64,000 nucleotides of DNA from assembly GCA_964644695.1 (NCBI GenBank), contig CAZXWN010000002.1:105141-169140 (forward strand), written 5' to 3'. The translations under genes and the position numbers were made by a program. Below the pieces are notes generated by a model. The model was not told the DNA's origin. It saw only the letters and a program-made list of their open reading frames with translations, and did no database searches. This DNA is from CAZXWN01 sp964644695 [NCBI: uncultured bacterium]. GTDB taxonomy: Bacteria > UBP4 > UBA4092. Position 1 is the first letter of the stretch. Each line of letters begins with the position of its first letter. Below are positions 1 to 8,200 of the stretch, one piece after another.

Positions 1-1120
1 TGAGACCATTCAAGGTTCGTTTGTTTTGCAGATAACTGGGGTAGGAAAGGAGAAGGAGAATCAGTCCCGCAATAACGGGAACCCACGCTGTACCAGAATA
101 CTTGAATTCTAATAATCGATACGCACAGTATGCGGAAAATAAGGCAACCGCCGGTTCTCCCAGTGTGAAGATATAATCCACGGTGCCACCTTTGGTTGCA
201 TAAAGAAAGGACAGCAAAGTTCCAATGGCGGCCAGAAGAATGTATGTTTCCACAAATTTATCTTTCCAAAGACACCCTTTTATTTGTTCTTTCCAGAAGA
301 AAACCAGTCCTGCCAGAGACGCCGCGATGAGACCTCCTTCCAGAATCAGTATGGTCCCACCAATCCACTTTATTTTTCCAAGCATATAAGACAGAGTGTT
401 TTCCTTTGGATAGGTCCCTACCTGGTCTAGAAGTGTATTTTGAAGAAACATCCCCTGGGTGTAAATCTGAAAACCAACAATGGTGACAGCCAGTAATCCA
501 AGAGAGGGTAATGCAAATTGCGAGAGTTTCTTCCGGTCAGTGAAAATCAGATAAACAAGAGTTGCTAACAAATAAGGGGCGGCGGTCATATTAGTCAGGA
601 CAGATAATGCACCAAATACGCCTGACAAATAAAGGCACTTGGGTGTCTGTTTGAGGAATGTCCATAACATTAATAACAGCCATAATATTTCGAGTGGTTC
701 ACTCTGATATCCCCGTGACCACCAGAATCCGATGGGGAGAAATAGATAGACTGTACCTGCGAAAAAGGGAAGCCAGGGGCGTTTTTCAGAATTAAACAGG
801 CGAGTAGCTATCAGATATATCAAAACAGCGTGGATAGTGCGTAAAATGAGGGTAAATACCCTTACGACTATCAGAGGATTATCCAGCCAGTCTCCAATCC
901 TGAGTAAAACGGTGCCGACCAGTAAATGCATGGGCGGTTGAGGTGACATGATGTCTTTGTAAATCACAACTCCCTGGAGCATTCTTCTGGCAATATAGAG
1001 ATAGTTTCCATCACCAAAATCGAGATAAGCCAAAGATATTCGCCCCACCATGAGGGACAAATAGGCCAGGCAAACGACAACAAAGAAGAATTCAGGGGAT
1101 AATAATTTCCAACGCTTCAT
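1..1120 (-). CDS. GT-C type membrane glycosyltransferase, C-terminus cut by window edge
   Basis: The reading frame starts at ATG 1120 and stays open to position 1, so about 373 residues are visible and the C-terminus lies outside the window. The protein is very hydrophobic with many predicted membrane segments. Near residues 35-65 it has a motif resembling the first loop of PMT/ArnT-like GT-C enzymes: an acidic FGDGNY, then IARRML, then a Gly and Tyr-Lys-Asp, then SPQPPMH. Members of that superfamily move sugars from polyprenyl-phosphate carriers onto lipids, proteins or glycans at the outer face of the inner membrane. The donor and acceptor cannot be told from sequence. The gene begins about 100 bp from the stop of the TPR gene upstream and reads in the same direction, so co-transcription is possible. 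The family call is fairly safe; the substrate is unknown. Confidence 0.75.
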   Translation of the reverse strand, partial: MKRWKLLSPEFFFVVVCLAYLSLMVGRISLAYLDFGDGNYLYIARRMLQGVVIYKDIMSPQPPMHLLVGTVLLRIGDWLDNPLIVVRVFTLILRTIHAVLIYLIATRLFNSEKRPWLPFFAGTVYLFLPIGFWWSRGYQSEPLEILWLLLMLWTFLKQTPKCLYLSGVFGALSVLTNMTAAPYLLATLVYLIFTDRKKLSQFALPSLGLLAVTIVGFQIYTQGMFLQNTLLDQVGTYPKENTLSYMLGKIKWIGGTILILEGGLIAASLAGLVFFWKEQIKGCLWKDKFVETYILLAAIGTLLSFLYATKGGTVDYIFTLGEPAVALFSAYCAYRLLEFKYSGTAWVPVIAGLILLLLSYPSYLQNKRTLNGL

Positions 1121-1220
1121 AGATTGGGAATCATAACATATTCATCGGAAATATTCTGGTCAGTTGTATGAGTCAGAGAGCACACCGGATAGCATAAATC
1201 CTGATACAGAAAATAAGCTG

Positions 1221-2609
1221 TTATTTTGACTTTTCACGACCAAGATTCTTTAAATCGTTTTTGTATCGTCCGATAGCCTTATCGATTTCGACATCCGACT
1301 TTAAATAAGTCCTTGCTTTATTGACACGAAATCTTATTTCCTCCGTTGGGCATTCTTTGCACAATGTCTCATAAATATCCAGAGCCTTGGCATAAAACCC
1401 ACGATTCATATAAGCATCACCCACAGATGCAATTTCGGTCCAGGCCTCATTGAAATGATTCTTCGATTTATAGATGTCTGCCACCTTGCGAGCTATCTGC
1501 TCATTTAAGGGGTTAATATGAAGCAATCTGCGGAAATTATGGATTTGTTTTTTTTCTTCTTCGGATAATTCCAGCTCGGGTTGGTCCGCGGATGCTGTCG
1601 AAACTAATTGTTGACCCAGATTGTCTGTACCTTGAGCAGCAGCTGGAGGCTGATGTATAGGAGCTGTGGGGTCATGGGGGCAGTCTTCAGGCTTTACCCC
1701 AAGTGCCACCAAACGAATACGGGCTTCTTTTACTCCCGGGTCCAGTTCAAGAACCTTTCTATAAAAGAATTTTGCTTCATCTGCCTGACCCTGCATTCGG
1801 TAAAGATTGGCAACAGCCAGATACTCATCAATTAAATCGTATTCCAGATTATCTTCCAGATAGGTGTTGATGTATTCCAATCGAAGTTCGATATTATCTG
1901 GATCGTAAAGAATCTGGTCCTGAAGTGCCGCCAATTTATCTTCCGTTGATGGTCCCTTTGTTTTGGGTTCAGCGGCCGGTGGTGGGACCGGAGCTTCAGG
2001 TGCTTTCTCCATCACTTCTTCTTGTTTAGGAGGAACTTCGTCCTTAACCGTTTCTACTGGAGTCTCTTCAATTTTATTCTCTACGGGCGGAGTCTCAGGT
2101 GTGTCTGGTACGGTATCTTTTTCTGGTAAATTGACAACAAGTGTTTGTTCTTCTTCCGGAATGGATGGTTTTCGGGAAAAAACTTCTTTCCAGGGGCCTT
2201 CCATCTCATCTATATCCCGCAGTTTTTGTTTAGGTACCTCATCGGTATCAGATACAGATATATCATCTTCTTTACTGGGAATAAATTTCAATGTGGCATC
2301 ATCTTTAGGTCCGATAGGGTCCAGAGGAATTAATTCCTCAACAGGTTTTGGTACGGGTACAGAAGTGGAAGCGGACTTGGGAGATGAGGGGAGTTTCCCC
2401 AGAGAATCCCTTTCAGGTCCAGGTTTCAATGATTGTTTACCCAACAGGTTGTCTAAGGATTCCAACTCATGTATGGGTTGAGGTCCACCTGCGGCTGTTT
2501 TTAATTCATCTTTTAATGCATCATCCCACGGATTTGTTCCGGGTTTATTTTCATTTAATGGTTTATTAGGTTGATTCCGTAAAGGGTCATCTAATGGGTC
2601 AAAATTCAT
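1221..2609 (-). CDS. Tetratricopeptide repeat protein with long acidic, proline-rich N-terminus
   Basis: This 462-residue protein has no signal peptide or membrane segment. Residues 1 to about 225 are low complexity, rich in Pro, Glu, Lys and Val, and probably disordered. The C-terminal half carries TPR-like helices: around residues 240-300 (LANLYRMQGQADEAKFFYRK, then VLELDPG) and around 360-450 (RRLLHINPLNEQIARKVADI and GFYAKALDIYETLCKECP). TPR arrays are protein-binding scaffolds, so a structural or assembly role is likely, but no partner is indicated. The start ATG is preceded by GAGG at a good distance. The gene lies upstream of the partial glycosyltransferase on the same strand. The Pro/Glu tract is repetitive and explains the long open frames seen on the opposite strand there. 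Confidence 0.8.
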   Translation of the reverse strand: MNFDPLDDPLRNQPNKPLNENKPGTNPWDDALKDELKTAAGGPQPIHELESLDNLLGKQSLKPGPERDSLGKLPSSPKSASTSVPVPKPVEELIPLDPIGPKDDATLKFIPSKEDDISVSDTDEVPKQKLRDIDEMEGPWKEVFSRKPSIPEEEQTLVVNLPEKDTVPDTPETPPVENKIEETPVETVKDEVPPKQEEVMEKAPEAPVPPPAAEPKTKGPSTEDKLAALQDQILYDPDNIELRLEYINTYLEDNLEYDLIDEYLAVANLYRMQGQADEAKFFYRKVLELDPGVKEARIRLVALGVKPEDCPHDPTAPIHQPPAAAQGTDNLGQQLVSTASADQPELELSEEEKKQIHNFRRLLHINPLNEQIARKVADIYKSKNHFNEAWTEIASVGDAYMNRGFYAKALDIYETLCKECPTEEIRFRVNKARTYLKSDVEIDKAIGRYKNDLKNLGREKSK

Positions 2610-2812
2610 GTTAACCTCGTACTACTTACAATGGGTTTTAGCATCATATTTTACGATGCAATCCTGGGTACAACCATTCAGAATATGAAGTAAATATTTT
2701 ACCTAAATATTGTTCCTCATTGTTTCAATACCCCATACTCTATCTTCAGTATAAGAAGCCTCTTAGCCAGTGTCAATAAAAAGAACGGAAATTATCAATA
2801 CTTTTGTTGAAA

Positions 2813-2857
2813 CGAATCATCCACGGAGCTGTTCCGAGCAGGTCCGTGGATGATTCG
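2813..2857. repeat. 45-bp intergenic palindrome, copy 1 (perfect)
   Basis: Arms 2813-2827 (CGAATCATCCACGGA) and 2843-2857 are exact reverse complements of 15 bp, separated by a 15-nt loop. It lies between the thyX-like stop and the TPR gene start. Three further copies lie at 13522, 26908 and 56515. There is no T-run, so it is not an obvious intrinsic terminator. Confidence 0.85.
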
Positions 2858-2878
2858 AAAAGCGTCTTGTTCTGAAGT

Positions 2879-4453
2879 CTAGATAACTCTTTGATATTGA
2901 GAAGGTTCCAGTTTCCAGACAGGGACTCCACAGAACCTGTCTCCTTCCGGACAGAAGGGTGTGACTTTGGCCAGGAATCGCTGTTGACAGGGAGGTCCTA
3001 AGTATTTACCAATCAATGGATTGATTTTAACGATTTGCTGTTGTTCCTCGACAGAGGACCGCCAGATTTCTTCCTGTGCGTTGTAACATAACCTCATGAT
3101 GTGTTTATGTCTCAAATTCAGTAAGTCAGCAGACTCCGTAAAACGAACAGGAATAGCGTTAGGTAATAAATAACTGGTAAATTCCTCAGAGACACCCAGG
3201 GACTTTAATTTCAAGACGGATTCCCATGTCTGATTCATAATGTTCTGGTAACAGGTGAGCGCTTCTGGAGATAAATGTACTAATTCGGGTACTATGTAGT
3301 CCGGTTCATCCGAAACGCCGGCGCAAAATACAGGACGGGAAGCGGGTGTCATTCGGTGACGCTGGTCCTGTGAATCTGCGGAATGGCTGATTTTTTTACG
3401 GAAGGTATAGCTGGCGTGATAGGCACACCGGGTAAGCTTATCCAGTGTGGTTAAATTCATCGTTTCGCCCAGAATATGATTTTTGGAAGAGTCTAGTACC
3501 AAAGCAATGGCCTCTTCATCCGTAAGTGTCGATTTGGGGATTCCCAAAACTTCCCGGACAGATTGGGCCAATATGGTTTCCTGATTGCCTTTCCAGTCAA
3601 CGAGTTTCGTGCTGAGTCCATCCAGAGATGCATCAAATTCTGAAATAAAAGTCTTTCTGGATTCATAACTGGTTAATTGCGGCCGCTGAATAAAAAACTG
3701 GTATTCAGGAGTTTCTTCAATAGGGATTGGGTCTTCAATGATTTTCTCAAAGTCAGGATCACATTTGAGCAGAGCATTTATCATCTGCTGGATGACCAGA
3801 GTCTGCTCTGCAGGTACATCGAACATCTGACTTAATCGCCAGTATCTCAGTAAGGTCAGGGCACTGATTGTATGGTAAAGATAAGCGAAGGTTGCTAAAG
3901 GAAGTACATAACGGGCAACCTCTTGCGCTCTCTTTTGAATAGCTTTTGCCCACTTATCCGGTGTTTTTGAATGTTGGGGAAACCGTTGATAGAAAGCCTC
4001 TTCGGTCACTGGGGTCAGTAATGTCACCAGTTGATGATAGGCCGCCATTTGGTCGTCAGCCATTTTACAGTAGATATTTAATGCTTCACCGGACAAGGGT
4101 GGGATGGCATAATTGCCTGATTTTACTGTCACATAGCGCTGGCTGACTTGTTCGGAATTATAAAATGGGTGACTATGTAAAAAGCTCCAGATAAATTGCC
4201 GAGAGACATTGGCAATGGTGAACTGGAAGGTCGGATGCTGAAAGGTCGTGTGGTGACCCGCTTTAAAAATAGATTGAGCAAGTCCAATGTAATCACCTGA
4301 TAACTCTTCAGGATTGATGACACCCTTACCTGAGTAACAGGTACGCGCGGTTGCTACCACATTCCGGAATGGAGTACTAAATCCATTGACCAACTGGACT
4401 GTGGGTGCTGGTGATAAAAAAGAAGATACTGACGGGACTGTCATGATGTCCAT
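2879..4453 (-). CDS. Tandem-domain ThyX-like (FAD-dependent thymidylate synthase family) protein
   Basis: At 524 residues this is about twice the length of a usual ThyX (about 220-280 aa) and appears to contain two Thy1-type domains. The first half has a family-like stretch at residues 66-107 (HHTTFQHPTFQFTI, VSRQFIW, NSEQVSQRY), but the RHR of the ThyX signature is replaced by LHSH. The second half has RHR at residues 365-367 inside DQRHRMTPASRP. ThyX makes dTMP from dUMP using methylene-tetrahydrofolate and FAD. Whether this divergent, fused form does so is inferred, not shown. No other thymidylate synthase lies in the window. A TATAAT on the minus strand at 4474-4479 may be its -10 box. 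The start ATG 4453 has no clear Shine-Dalgarno sequence; ATG 4444 is an alternative. Confidence 0.75.
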   Translation of the reverse strand: MDIMTVPSVSSFLSPAPTVQLVNGFSTPFRNVVATARTCYSGKGVINPEELSGDYIGLAQSIFKAGHHTTFQHPTFQFTIANVSRQFIWSFLHSHPFYNSEQVSQRYVTVKSGNYAIPPLSGEALNIYCKMADDQMAAYHQLVTLLTPVTEEAFYQRFPQHSKTPDKWAKAIQKRAQEVARYVLPLATFAYLYHTISALTLLRYWRLSQMFDVPAEQTLVIQQMINALLKCDPDFEKIIEDPIPIEETPEYQFFIQRPQLTSYESRKTFISEFDASLDGLSTKLVDWKGNQETILAQSVREVLGIPKSTLTDEEAIALVLDSSKNHILGETMNLTTLDKLTRCAYHASYTFRKKISHSADSQDQRHRMTPASRPVFCAGVSDEPDYIVPELVHLSPEALTCYQNIMNQTWESVLKLKSLGVSEEFTSYLLPNAIPVRFTESADLLNLRHKHIMRLCYNAQEEIWRSSVEEQQQIVKINPLIGKYLGPPCQQRFLAKVTPFCPEGDRFCGVPVWKLEPSQYQRVI

Positions 4454-4473
4454 CCAACTAATTAAGATATGTC

Positions 4474-4479
4474 ATTATA
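4474..4479 (-). promoter_or_regulatory. Possible -10 box of the ThyX-like gene
   Basis: Consensus TATAAT on the minus strand, 20 bp upstream of ATG 4453. No good -35 hexamer is seen at 16-18 bp, so the call rests on the -10 alone. Confidence 0.35.
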
Positions 4480-4509
4480 TCCCATACCGGGTGTAAGACT
4501 TTATTGTGA

Positions 4510-4980
4510 TTACTGGGTTTTTCCCATATACAGAGTTGCCGTATTTACAGGAACTCCAATCATCTTGAGGTACATATACAATTCGGTTTTATGGCCTGAC
4601 TGGTGATCGGTCATTACTTGTAACAGATTGGCTAATGTTCCCTCAAAGCCAAAAGGAGTGCTGGCGGGTCTGTTCAGAAAATCATCGTCACTCAAACCTT
4701 CCAGAGCGGCAAGAGTCTCTTCTTTATTTTGTTTGAATAAAGTACAAGCATCCGGACCTGTTTTTCCCTTTGGTGGAGCTGAATGAGAGGCTGGCCAATC
4801 ATTCTGAATCAAATGGAGTAATGGGCGAGGGGTAATGGCGCTATGTTCTAATAACTGTGCCAGAGTCCATGCATCCTCTCGGGGTTTCCAGTCTAAATCT
4901 TCCAGAGGTGCCAGTTTCATCAGTACTTCCATTGGATAACAAGACTTTTTGTAGTACTCAATAAAATCTGTCCGTTTCAT
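4510..4980 (-). CDS. DinB-like four-helix metal-binding protein
   Basis: A cytoplasmic protein of 156 residues with the layout of the DinB/YfiT superfamily. There is an N-terminal helix, then W-T-LAQLLEHSA near residue 40-48 with the first metal-ligand His, and a C-terminal DHQSGHKTELYMYLKMIG near residues 127-145 with the His-x3-His pair. DinB-like proteins are metal-dependent; some transfer low-molecular-weight thiols, but most are uncharacterised. The start is well supported by AGGAGG upstream. The gene stands 56 bp upstream of the ThyX-like start on the same strand and may share its transcript. No substrate can be proposed. Confidence 0.75.
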   Translation of the reverse strand: MKRTDFIEYYKKSCYPMEVLMKLAPLEDLDWKPREDAWTLAQLLEHSAITPRPLLHLIQNDWPASHSAPPKGKTGPDACTLFKQNKEETLAALEGLSDDDFLNRPASTPFGFEGTLANLLQVMTDHQSGHKTELYMYLKMIGVPVNTATLYMGKTQ

Positions 4981-5088
4981 GCGAAATCCTCCTCAAATCA
5001 TGTCGTTTGTCTGTAACGATTCATTCATATAAAAGTTTAAAATGATTTTATTTTGAGATGTATAATTGTTTCTGTCTGATAATAATGA

Positions 5089-5117
5089 TTGACAGTTCTT
5101 ATCTCCATCAATAGCAT
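5089..5117 (+). promoter_or_regulatory. Candidate promoter for the GAF/HD-GYP sensor gene
   Basis: TTGACA at 5089-5094 and TAGCAT at 5112-5117 are separated by 17 bp. The -35 is consensus and the -10 matches 4 of 6. It would give a leader of about 120 nt before ATG 5244. The rest of the 263-bp gap 4981-5243 is AT-rich, with a GGAGG at 5176-5180 too close to the next ATG to be a normal ribosome site. Confidence 0.35.
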
Positions 5118-5243
5118 ATTATGTCATTAATGTATATTTGTCTGTATAAGTATAAATAGTATTTAACTTTGAGTTGGAGGATGAAGGTCAAATTCATGTT
5201 TTGTTTGTCGTCAAAACAGGTATGGATTTAACATTCACCATAA

Positions 5244-8200
5244 ATGGCTAAACAGGAAATTGACAAAGCCACTATAAAAGATGGACTATCAAACTCTCAT
5301 TCCTTAATACCGGAAGAACTGTTGGTATCTTTATGCCAGGATTTACTGCCTTGGATAGCGTTTGATGTAATAGGTCTTTATTCCCCCATATCCGGTCATC
5401 GAAAGATAAAAGGATGGCTGTATATTCCTGAACTATCCCACGACACATCAGGAAGATTCCTTCCTCTTCAGCATAATTTAGGTCTCCACATTAAAACTGT
5501 TTTGGAACAGAGCCAATCTTATCAATGTCCGGATATCCCGCTCCCGGCCGAGCTGCCTCGTAATGGTCAATATCAACTGGAAGCCGCCCTTTACGCGGAA
5601 GGCATGTTATCAATGGAAGTCCTTCCCCTGTATAACGATAACCATTTATCGGGAGCCTTAATTATTGGTCGTAGAAAGAAAGGCCCACTACCTAAAGAAA
5701 GTATTTCTCTTCTATCCCATCGAATTTCCCAGCTTGGGCGTTTATTGCCCTGGGTAACTCGAAATGAGCAAAAGCCTGTTCACCATGAAGCCTTAATCCC
5801 GCTCTCTGATGTCACAAATTTGTTTTGTAGTGGGGAGTCTTCTGAAGAAGCTTTGCGAAATGTCATTCACAAAATCCGTTTACAACTGGATTTTGATGCG
5901 GTTGTTTTAAATCTAATCCAGCCGGATGGTATGAGTTACCGTTCCCTGGTTCAATCGGGTCACACGGAAGAATTTGTCCGCTCTATGAAGCACCTCCAAA
6001 TGGCATTTTCTCCTGTCGTATTGGAAAAGCTGGAAAATAGTAATCAAGCTGTTATTGTGGGCGATTTGTTGGTGACAGGGAAAGTGAATACTTATATTCT
6101 GGATTTGATTGGTTTTAAGTCCGGAATTGCTGTTCCGGTGAAAGTGAACGACGAATTATGCGGAGTATTGATTTGTTACCATAACACTTACCCGCACCAC
6201 TATCCCGAAGATGTGTTATCGCAGCTTACTGAACTGATTTCTGTATTGTCTATGGGACTCCAGATTTACCTCAAGGATATGAAAAGCAGAAGTCTTGAAT
6301 CATATAACCGAGCCATGGAAAGAATCCTTCGGGGCTGCACTGAATATACCAGTTCAGCGGATCGATATACAACCTTTGTAGAAGCGATTCTGGACAATCT
6401 TGGATCTAAATATGGGATGTTAATTCAATGGATAAATGACCAGTCCCTTTTTGTTTCTCAGCTGGACCGCGGAATGAATGAGTCGATGCGGCTGATGGCT
6501 ATGTCTCCAAGATTTATTCATCATTCTCATTCATTAGTCCGGCATTTTCAGGATACAAATCAGCCCGTCCTGCTGAAAAAAAAGGAAGATACTAAATGGA
6601 TTCAGGAAGTCTGGTTTGATATTGCTGAAGTTGACATGGTTTGCCTTATTCCCCTGTACCAAAACCATCAGTTCTGGGGACTTTTCCATGTTGGGTTTAG
6701 CGAAGATGATGTGAATGATTTATTCTTTAATGATATAGTGAAACAGGCTGAATCCCTTTGTGGTGCCGGGACTTTGTTGCTGGACCCGAAAACCACTTCG
6801 AACACTTGTCAGAGTCAGCCTGGGGATATTAGTTTTGATTCTTTACCAGATACACATACTCTTCAGGATTTCTTCAAGTATTTCTATCAGCATATTCATT
6901 CACTTATATCCTCAGATGTGTTTTATGGTGTTACACCCGTCAATAATACCGATAAACTCCAGCAACATTATGGGATAAAAGATTCGGTAGAACTACCGGA
7001 TTGTGTCATCACACCTTCTTCTGAAGGGGCTTTGTTATCCGTCATTAAAACACATCAGATGGTTTATGTATCACACACGCAATCTTTGAGTGAATCAGTG
7101 TTTCGATCTGGTGAAGCGCATGAGGAGATGGTAGAGCATCTTTATGTTCCTTTGGTTGCAGGGGATTCATTAATGGCAATCGTGGTTATGGAATCCCGAA
7201 CACCAGACGCTTTTACAAGTGGTCAGATTGATTTACTTAAGTGTTTTACTGATATGGCGGCTCAGGCCCTGTGTCATGCATCAGAACATACGAGACTGGA
7301 ACTTGCATCACATCGTCTTTCATTGATTACCCGGATTTCCTCAGTGATAGCTGTTGATGTTGAAGTGGAATCATATCTTAATCATGTTTTGAGTTTAGTC
7401 CGCGACTCTTTTAATGTGGATGCCTGTATTGTTCGTGAGCTGGATGGAGACAGTCTGAAGCTTTTAGCCTGGGATGGTGTTGACAGTAATCGGCTCATTC
7501 CAAGTTTGCCGGTAGATAAAGGGTGCGCGGGTGAAATAATTTTACATAATAGGTCCCTGGCTATTTCTGATGCACAATCCCATCCCCTTACTAGAGATTC
7601 TTGGAACAACCCTTCTTTCGGATATCCTTTCCGTTCTTATGTAGGTGTACCAATGGTCCTAAGAGGTCAGATTTATGGAATTATGGCCATTTATACCTCC
7701 GAAAAAATAAGGCATTTTAACCTCGATGATATTCAGTTCCTGCAATCCATTGCAAACTATTCTGCACTGACTATCGAAAACACGCGCCTCTTTAGAGAAA
7801 AAGAACGGTTTACTCAGAAGTTAGAAGCTCTTGTTGCTATCACAGAAGCAAGCCTGAAAAACTCTGCATTAGATAGTCAGTTGAGCGAAGTATTGGGCAG
7901 GATGAAGGCTGTTACCCATGCCGATGCCGCCTCATTGTTACTGTTTAATTCCGATAAGAAGACATTAGAGATCAAATCGACGATTGGATATCCTGATGTT
8001 GTTAGCAATATTGAATTCAATACAGACGCAAGTCTTGCGGGGAAAGTATTCAAAAATAATGCTGTAATTGCAGTTGAGTCCACAGAAGCAGACCCAACAT
8101 TTGTTCCAACACCTCTTCCAGGTATCCCAGATATTAAATCCACACTGGGTGTTCCTTTAAGAGGTAGAAGTGGTGTTATTGGTGTGGTTCACCTGGATTT

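Noticed and set aside
1963-2481. Long plus-strand frame rich in Ser/Gly/Thr opposite the TPR gene
   Set aside because: It is the complement of the Pro/Glu-rich low-complexity region, with no ribosome site and no plausible domain.
5181-5231. Short 16-codon frame after GGAGG, possible leader peptide before the HD-GYP gene
   Set aside because: The GGAGG abuts the ATG with no spacer and the peptide has no attenuation-like features.
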